Positions 57,517 to 64,000 of a stretch of DNA of 64,000 nt are shown here, in pieces. The translations under genes were made by a program, and so were the position numbers. Below the pieces are notes generated by a model, which saw nothing but the letters and a program-made list of their open reading frames with translations, searched no databases and was not told where the DNA came from. Within the stretch, counting starts at the first letter, position 1. The number at the start of each line of letters is the position of its first letter. This DNA comes from Nipponacmea schrenckii (Eukaryota; Mollusca; Gastropoda; Lottiidae). Location of the stretch: contig CM060201.1 in NCBI GenBank assembly GCA_030562195.1, positions 22,612,067 to 22,676,066 of the forward strand, written 5' to 3'.

Positions 57517-57743
57517 GTTTGTTTTCTCGCGAGATGCCGCCTGCATGGAAAATTTTGTCGGCTTATTACCAGGTTGATTGAGAATTCTAAAGGTCATGTT
57601 TACAGTGTATGATGACAAATATACAACTGAATTATTTCCATTAGCTTTGTTGACATTGAGAATCCATTAACTACTGTTTAGGATTTATTTATTACTGGTC
57701 ACGTGACTAAAGCGAGATTCCAGCCAGCCGCCATTGATTCAAG
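57517..57743. promoter_or_regulatory. Divergent promoter, CNOT11 / RIC3, with TCTCGCGAGA element
   Basis: 227 bp between start codons. The palindrome TCTCGCGAGA lies at 57525-57534, only nine bases upstream of the CNOT11 ATG. This motif is known from TATA-less, often bidirectional promoters in vertebrates. A CACGTGAC E-box-like sequence is at about 57701-57708. Function is inferred. Confidence 0.6.
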
Positions 57744-60041
57744 ATGTTGACATTAAAAACTGCAGGAACTTTGGCCATTATTGTCGGCTGTTTTGCCATT
57801 TTATATCCAAGATTTATCCACCCGATTACTTTAAGGATATTTGGTCTTCACAAATCAGAATCAAATGGGAATGAAGCGCCGTGTAAGTATTGTTTTTGAT
57901 AGATGTATCAACATCCCAGGACATAGCTGTCAAATCATTAAATATTAAAGCTACCATAACTTCATAAAAAGAATACCAATATTTTGTCTTTGTTACATTT
58001 AAAATTGTACTCCACTCCAATGCTATTTAAAGTCTTATTGATGTTGTAGAATCATTTTTCTATTTATAACTTAGTTAAATCTTTTTATCACTTTAGTTAG
58101 CCCACCTCACAAGAGTTCTAACCCCAAAATGGCTGGTTCCCGACCAGATATGAGGCCGCACATGAGGGTAAGTTAGGGAGTAAGAAGATAGTTAAAGATG
58201 CATAGCTTTATCTGAAAAAAAATGAATTATGATTGCAATAACATCCATGGACTTCTAATTGTAAATGACTGTCTTTAGGACTTAAATCTCCGTCCATTTC
58301 ATTTAATTGCCCCTTTTAAATGAAGTTAGATATTTCCAAGAATCAAGAGTCAATATGTCTAGATTACTGTAGTGTATGAGATGATTGTACAAAATATTTC
58401 TATTTCAAGCCTGGCCCCCCACCTGGATTACGAGCTGCAGCAGATATGGAAAGGGAACGTGCCCAACAGGGTGGTGGAAGGGGTATGATGGGGGTGGTAT
58501 TACCCATGTATGCTGTAGGAATAGTTTTATATCTGATATACACCCTGGTTAAAGTAAGTATTGTTTTTTTGATGAATATAATGTGATAATTTTTTTTTTT
58601 TTATGATAGCTTTAAGTTTAACTTGATTTGATATTTCATACACAGTAGTATAGTGAATAATTGATTGATAATAACAGACAGTATTAATTAATCAGACTAT
58701 CAATATAGAAGCCATCGATCTAATTAGAATGTCAATCAAGCATGATAGCTTTAATAAAACCTATTTTTTTGTCAGGTTTTTAATAAAAGAAGTGGGGAAG
58801 AGAGACAGGATGATTTAACAGAATACTTGAATAGCCCTCCAACTTCCGTCTACGATACAGGCCCTCTAGACACAGAAGCCAAGATGGAGGCGTTTTTAAA
58901 ACAACAGAAAACTAACGAACTGGAAAAACTTTTGATTAAAGCCGATGATAAAAATATCAGTGAGTTTTTTTAATATTTTGATAATTCAGACTTAAAATAT
59001 AGTTTAAATTTTAAATCTGTAATGGAAGTGTGCATATTTTGTTCTGCGATTTGAATCATTGGTTTATTTATTCTTTACAGGCAGTGAAGAAATGCGAGCC
59101 TTACAGAAACGGTTAGAAGAAACAGAGGCCCAGATGACCCAAATATTACAGGCTATGCAAGCAGTATCTCACAAAGTAGAAGATGTAGCAGCAGCTAACC
59201 CTGATGTTCAAGATGTTTTAAAATCAGCTGATGGTAAATCACCAGCACCAGCTGCTAACGAAAAAGCTGCTGAAGATAATCAAGAGGTATGTTACAAATG
59301 AAATGAATGGTGTTTAACATCCTACTCTTCTGCACCTAATAGCTTAATGAAGACAGGCAACACCTTATAGTGTGCAATGAGGGAAATTTTGCCAGGATTT
59401 GCAAATGTAGCACATAGTCTCTGTTTATTGTCTCATGAGAACAACTCAATGTTGTTCCATATCAATCCCTCTGACCTGTATCACTGACAAGGGGGAAACA
59501 TGGTTGAAAAAGTTTATCTCGGCCTTGAAGAGATTGAACCTTAGACTTTCAAGGAAAGCGAGCATGCATTTAACTCACCCAGTCATGCAACTCTCATGTA
59601 TGTTAAATTAAACTTTCAATCTGTGGTCTTTAAGAAAAGAGTTGATTTTGATGATACACTGAGATAACAATAAAGCTTTCTCCATTTCAGGGTGAAAAGA
59701 GCGGGAAATCATCTGACTCCAGTCCTGACATGGAGAGTTTTGAAATTGTGGGTAAAAAAGACAGCAATGCCACCAGCGATCAATCTAATAATACTGAAGA
59801 TGATATTTCCCAATCATTGTCATCGGAGGTAGAAAATATCGGACACCGCGATTCAGAAATAAAAATGACGGAATCAGACTCAACGGAATCGTGTGCTGGA
59901 GAAAAAGATAATTCAGTGGCACCGGAATCGGAGCAAGATGAAACAGGGGCTGATAGAAGCGAAGAACTATTACCAGAAGAAGATACACAAAACGATTCAA
60001 CAGTCAGACATCGTAACCTTGACACCAGCAATAATTCTTAA
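57744..60041 (+). CDS. RIC3: RIC-3, nicotinic acetylcholine receptor chaperone
   Basis: Six exons (57744-57882, 58097-58167, 58410-58553, 58776-58959, 59081-59286, 59691-60041) give 364 residues. RIC-3 is an endoplasmic reticulum membrane protein that aids folding and assembly of nicotinic acetylcholine receptors and related channels. A first hydrophobic segment (LAIIVGCFAILY, near 10-21) may be a signal anchor. A proline-rich linker follows (PGPPPGLRAAADMERERAQQ). The family hallmark comes next: a Gly-rich motif GGRGMMGVV running into a second membrane segment, LPMYAVGIVLYLIYTLVK, equivalent to vertebrate GRGLMGQIIPIYGFGIFLYI. A coiled coil in exon 5 (EEMRALQKRLEETEAQMTQI) and a long acidic, serine-rich tail ending in RHRNLDTSNNS complete the protein. 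AATAAA at 61833-61838 is a possible distant polyadenylation signal. Divergent tails are normal in this family. Confidence 0.93.
59300..59400. repeat. Complete copy of the GAATGGAGTTTTACGTCC repeat family
   Basis: Reads AATGAATGGTGTTTAACATC, CTACTCTTCTGCACCTAAT, AGCTTAATGAAGACAGGCAA and GTGTGCAATGAGGGAAATTTTG. It is the most abundant interspersed repeat here, with about twenty copies in both orientations, for example at 938-975, 13040-13085, 26740-26860 (reverse), 44225-44340 (reverse), 46225-46335, 54495-54600, 62088-62180 and 62830-62885. It has no coding capacity, so it is probably a SINE or MITE. It lies in RIC3 intron 5. Confidence 0.8.
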
Positions 60042-62300
60042 AACCTTGCGTGAAATATTTTCAGCTTTTTAAAAGTACAAGTATGAATGTTATTTGTTAG
60101 AAATCCAAACAATATGAACTTACAAGAGGAGGTTGATTTTAATGAAAAAAACGAACCATTATTGAAATAAGTTCCAATAGCTATATAGATTTAGTGAAAA
60201 ATGTTTTTCATTTACTGTTTCACTGTTGATTTTCACAAATTTTCAATCAGATGTCTGTAGTTCCTACAATTCCACTAAAACTGACTGTTTGATAAGGTCA
60301 CTAATTGCAAAGTCTGCTTAAATTCTCACCTTTTGGGATGGTGACTTAAAGAAAAGTTCCGTGGAAATACAGCTACAAAAGAAGTCTGATCAAAAATTGA
60401 AATGGTGCAATTGCTAACTGTGTCCATGATACATATGAAATGTTTAAAAATCCTCTTTACAATCTCAAAAGTGTCAACTTTTTTTGAATTATTTGTGAAA
60501 GGTATGTTTAGAATATATGTAAGTTATTATAAAATGTGATAGTTGTGGAGTATTTGTAAGTATTTTATTTAAAAATGTGATAGTTTAGAAGTTTTGTAAG
60601 TTATTTAACTATGTGTTTTATTTTATTTTTTATTTGGAGTTAATTTGATTTAGTTTCCAGGTAGTCATTTAACCTGGATACAATTTTACATCTCAAAAAA
60701 CTTTTATTATTTATATTTTTTAATTTATTTGTAAATATGGATTCTATTTATTGTCCACAACCATAATATAACTTAAAATACACAAATGACGTCACCCTTT
60801 CTGGACCAATATCCAACATCATGATTCAGGCATTGTGCTGAGAGAACTGTTTTTATTTAAATGGCTGCAAATTTTGGACTGATGTGACAGCATATTTAGG
60901 CGGATATTGTTTGTATAATCAGTATTTTAAGTAGGTTAGTGGTCCTCAAACAGACCAATATGTTAATTTTTGGAATGCTTTCGGCAATTAACCTATACAT
61001 AATTTTGAATCAGGGATGGGGTCTTTTACCAGTCATATCTGACTTGATATATTAATGTATGGATTCATTATTTTGAGTTTCAATGCTGTTTGTAAAAAAA
61101 GCAAGCATAATTTTTAGCAGGAGCCTGTAATCCAGTCACAAGCGTTATTGATAGAAGTGGTTTTAGATGTGGAATCAATTTTTAATGCTGTTTTTTAAAC
61201 AAAATTTAATATTGTTTTGTCCTTATTTATTTTTTTCTGTATGAACATTATTGATAGCTTGTTTATTTTTCTGTCTTTGCTTGACTATAGCTTCATAATG
61301 TCAAGCTAAAAGGAAATGTGCAATACCTCGACTGCAATAATCACCTTTCTTATTCACATCTTCACAGTTTGTAATATCTTGATATAGTGAAGCTGTGATA
61401 CAAGAAAGATGACTATTGCAGTCAAGGTATAAGACACAGCTTGTAATAGCTTGATATAGTGAAGTTGTGATACAAGAAAGATGGCTATTGCATTCAAGGT
61501 ATAAGATGCAGTTTGTAATAGCTTGACATTGTTAAGGTGGACTAAAGTTGAACTCTGAAATTTTTTAAAAGTATTACTTAAAATCAACAGCTATTAAGGT
61601 AACCTCACAAGTTGCGTATCAGAATAGAACAGTGGTCAAAAGCTACTAACGGAACTCTGTGACCATATACCGGTACACATAATGGTGTAAGAGCACCTTG
61701 ACTTAATTTTTTGTTTTTGCAGACAGAACACAGTATTTTTAAACCTTGCTCATTTTTTTCCGAATCTCTGTATTTATATTTTTAAGTTAATTCCTTTTTT
61801 TTTATCATGATGAAAATGCATAATACCTTTGAAATAAAATTGTCAAAGCAAAGCCAGTTTATATTGCTGTGTTGGATATAAAAGTATATATATAGGCCTA
61901 TGTTCTGGACCATTCTATTAGGGATTTGTCCAAGTTACATTGCACTCATAAGCAGACCCTAAAAAAATGATTTGAGTTTATGTCCCTCACTGACCGCAGA
62001 ACCTAAACTTAACGTCCAGCAATTTTATCCTGGACTATTTCAAGACAACTAAGTTTCATGATTAAATTTTTTATTTCAAATAAATGAAATGAATGGAGTT
62101 ATATGTCCTGCACCTTAGGGGCTAATGAAGATGGTCAATGCCATGTAGTGTGCAATGAGGGAAAATTTGCCAGGACAACAGTATAAGCCTACTCCTTGCA
62201 ATTCCTAACTGTGGTTATGAGAAAAAAAGTTAAGGAAATTACTCAAAATACTAATTTTGACTTGATTTCATTCTTTTTTTTATTGTGATTTTTCTCCAAT
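60042..62300. other. RIC3 3' region
   Basis: No further exon is recognised. It contains a MITE-like copy (60240-60450), an inverted tandem copy of the TATACCTTGACTGCAATAG repeat (61320-61535), AATAAA at 61833-61838, and one copy of the most abundant interspersed repeat (62088-62180). Confidence 0.5.
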
Positions 62301-62334
62301 AAGTATAATTCTTTTTACATCACATTGATTCAAT

Positions 62335-62575
62335 ATACATTCTTAACCCATAGCATATATACATACAATTATCTTCACATGTGGTCATAATACATAGTAT
62401 ATATACATACAATTATCTTCACATGTGGTCATAACCCATAGTATATATACATACAATTATCTTCACATGTGGTCATAATACATAGTATATATACATACAA
62501 TTATCTTCACATGTGGTCATAATACATAGTATATATACATACAATTATCTTCACATGTGGCCATTATACATACAA
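62335..62575. repeat. Minisatellite with 42-bp period
   Basis: Five nearly identical units of ATACATACAATTATCTTCAC, ATGTGGTCATAATACATAGTAT. The low divergence suggests recent expansion. No gene. Confidence 0.92.
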
Positions 62576-63189
62576 TATTTTAAATTTGACAAAAAACACA
62601 CAAATATTCAAAAAGGGCAATTGATATACAAACATTTCTCAGATATGGCAACATCTCACACAAAGTTAACAAAAATACAATTCTTTTAAATTAAAGAGAA
62701 CATCTCCTTTCTTCATAAATGAGCCACACTACATTTTTCCAAACATATACCAGTTCATTTTAAAAACAAATTTAATATCTAGATAACATATATGCTTTAC
62801 TTTACAGGTGCATGCCCCATATTTAAGAAGAATGGAGTTTTACGTCCTCTTTTGCACCTAGGGCTAATGAAAACGAGGCCCCGTATGTAAGGGTGGAGAT
62901 CATATTGAATAAGGTAACGCAATATTAGGGTATACTACTCCTGGGTTTTATTATACACAATGTTTCAACAATTTACACTGTCATCATTACTGTGTTATAC
63001 ATCCTTATGTCACTTGATTATGACATTGTAAATTATTACAAAATAAAACCCAAGTATATCATAATATTGTGTTAATTTATTTAATACAGGTTACATCTTA
63101 AATATAAATAATATTCTCAAAAACTCCATAGTGAGAATATATTAGTATGAGATCTTTTAGTTCATAACAAACAAAGATAACAAATGACA
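62576..63189. other. AT-rich spacer
   Basis: Contains one copy of the abundant interspersed repeat (62830-62885) and a short inverted pair near 62930-63060 (GGTATACTACTCCTGGGTTTTATT and AAATAAAACCCAAGTATATC), a possible foldback. No exon is recognised. Confidence 0.5.
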
Positions 63190-63712
63190 GTTAAATTCAT
63201 ATTAATAACAATAACAGTGTCCATCTTATTAACAATGGCAGTGTACATCATATTAATAACAATGACAGTGTAAATGGCAAAATTCACCTTATTAATGACA
63301 GTGTACATCCTATTAATAACAATGACAGTGTACATCCTATTAATAACAATGACAGTGTACATCCTATTACTAACAATGACAGTGTACATCCTAATAACAA
63401 TGGCACTGATATCCTATTAATAACAATGGCAGTGTACATCCTATTAATAACAATGACAGTGTACATCCTATTACTAACAATGACAGTGTACATCCTATTA
63501 CTAACAATGACAGTGTACATCCTATTACTAACAATGACAGTGTACATCTTACTAATAACAATGGCACTGATATCCTATTAATAACAATGTCAGTGTATAT
63601 CCTATTAATAACAATGGCAGTGTATATCCTATTAATAACAATGGCAGTGTATATCCTATTAATAACAATGGCAGTGTATATCCTATTAATAACAATGACA
63701 GTGTACATTTTA
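63190..63712. repeat. Minisatellite with 27-bp period
   Basis: About nineteen units of CTATTAATAACAATGACAGT, GTACATC. Because 27 is a multiple of three and no stop occurs in several frames, long artificial frames appear (MYTVIVINR repeats). Two variants (ACAATGACAGTGTACATC and ACAATGGCAGTGTATATC) form separate blocks, showing local homogenisation. Confidence 0.93.
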
Positions 63713-64000
63713 AAAAAACATAGGATTATGTAAATTGGAAACCATTGCTATAAATAACAATATAAGTCATAAATATAGTAAATTTGTATTAAAAAAAGGG
63801 GGAAAAATATAATTTTTGTAAGGCACCAGTAAAAAATGGCAGTGTAAGTAGAAAATATTTCAAAAAGAAAAAAAAATTCAAATTGCTGATCCAGCAAGAA
63901 AATAATAAAGTTTTACATCCTACTCTTCTACACCATTTCCCTCAGAAGGGTAAAATGTTGGTAACATTTATTATACTTTAACAGCAAGATGAATAATATA
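63713..64000. other. Window end, AT-rich
   Basis: A partial copy of the TTTTACATCCTACTCTTCTAC repeat lies near 63905-63960. Nothing else is recognised. Confidence 0.5.

Noticed and set aside
63162..63708. Three overlapping minus-strand proteins of MYTVIVINR repeats
   Set aside because: Reading of a 27-bp satellite in several frames; not genes.
1..64000. CRISPR array or prokaryotic operon
   Set aside because: Tandem repeats here have no unique spacers of constant length, genes have spliceosomal introns, and no cas-like gene is present.

Overview
This window is nuclear DNA from an animal, AT-rich, with compact multi-exon genes separated and interrupted by many interspersed and tandem repeats. 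The protein sequences, the intron-rich gene structures, the high density of short nonautonomous repeats and a Penelope-like element point to a lophotrochozoan, most likely a mollusc. The species cannot be fixed from sequence reading alone. Every multi-exon gene model below was assembled by hand from reading frame, splice sites (GT..AG with one noted exception) and phase; in each complete model the exon lengths sum to a multiple of three.

Layout. 1-12.2 kb is gene-poor: tandem repeats, foldback elements and repeat fragments, with only an orphan pair of exons encoding an EF-hand (4843-5503). 12.3-18.8 kb holds DNAAF3 (minus strand, dynein arm assembly). It is head-to-head with a peroxisomal enoyl-CoA isomerase/hydratase family gene ending in SKL (19.1-21.2 kb, plus). 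22.5-24.5 kb is a THAP-domain gene (minus), head-to-head with CWF19L1 (24.97-31.75 kb, plus). 32.7-33.5 kb is NDUFV3 (minus), head-to-head with RPS11 (33.8-36.75 kb, plus), whose introns 2 and 3 carry six copies of a box C/D snoRNA. 37.1-38.4 kb is a truncated Penelope-like retroelement bounded by inverted repeats. 39.4-40.3 kb is an intronless stand-alone BPL_N (class I glutamine amidotransferase-like) gene. 41.4-49.9 kb is a ZXD-family ten-finger zinc-finger gene (ZXDC-like). 52.3-57.5 kb is CNOT11 (minus), head-to-head with RIC3 (57.7-60.0 kb, plus). 60-64 kb is 3' UTR plus minisatellites.

The genes are housekeeping genes of unrelated pathways: cilia, peroxisomal lipid metabolism, splicing-related RNA processing, complex I, ribosome, deadenylation and nicotinic receptor chaperoning. 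What links them is arrangement: four divergent pairs with about 230-425 bp between start codons. The items most worth a second look are the six-copy SNORD35-like array in RPS11, a U12-type intron in CWF19L1 with an apparent noncanonical 3' end, a recurrent repeat with a degenerate hammerhead-like core, and the stand-alone BPL_N gene.
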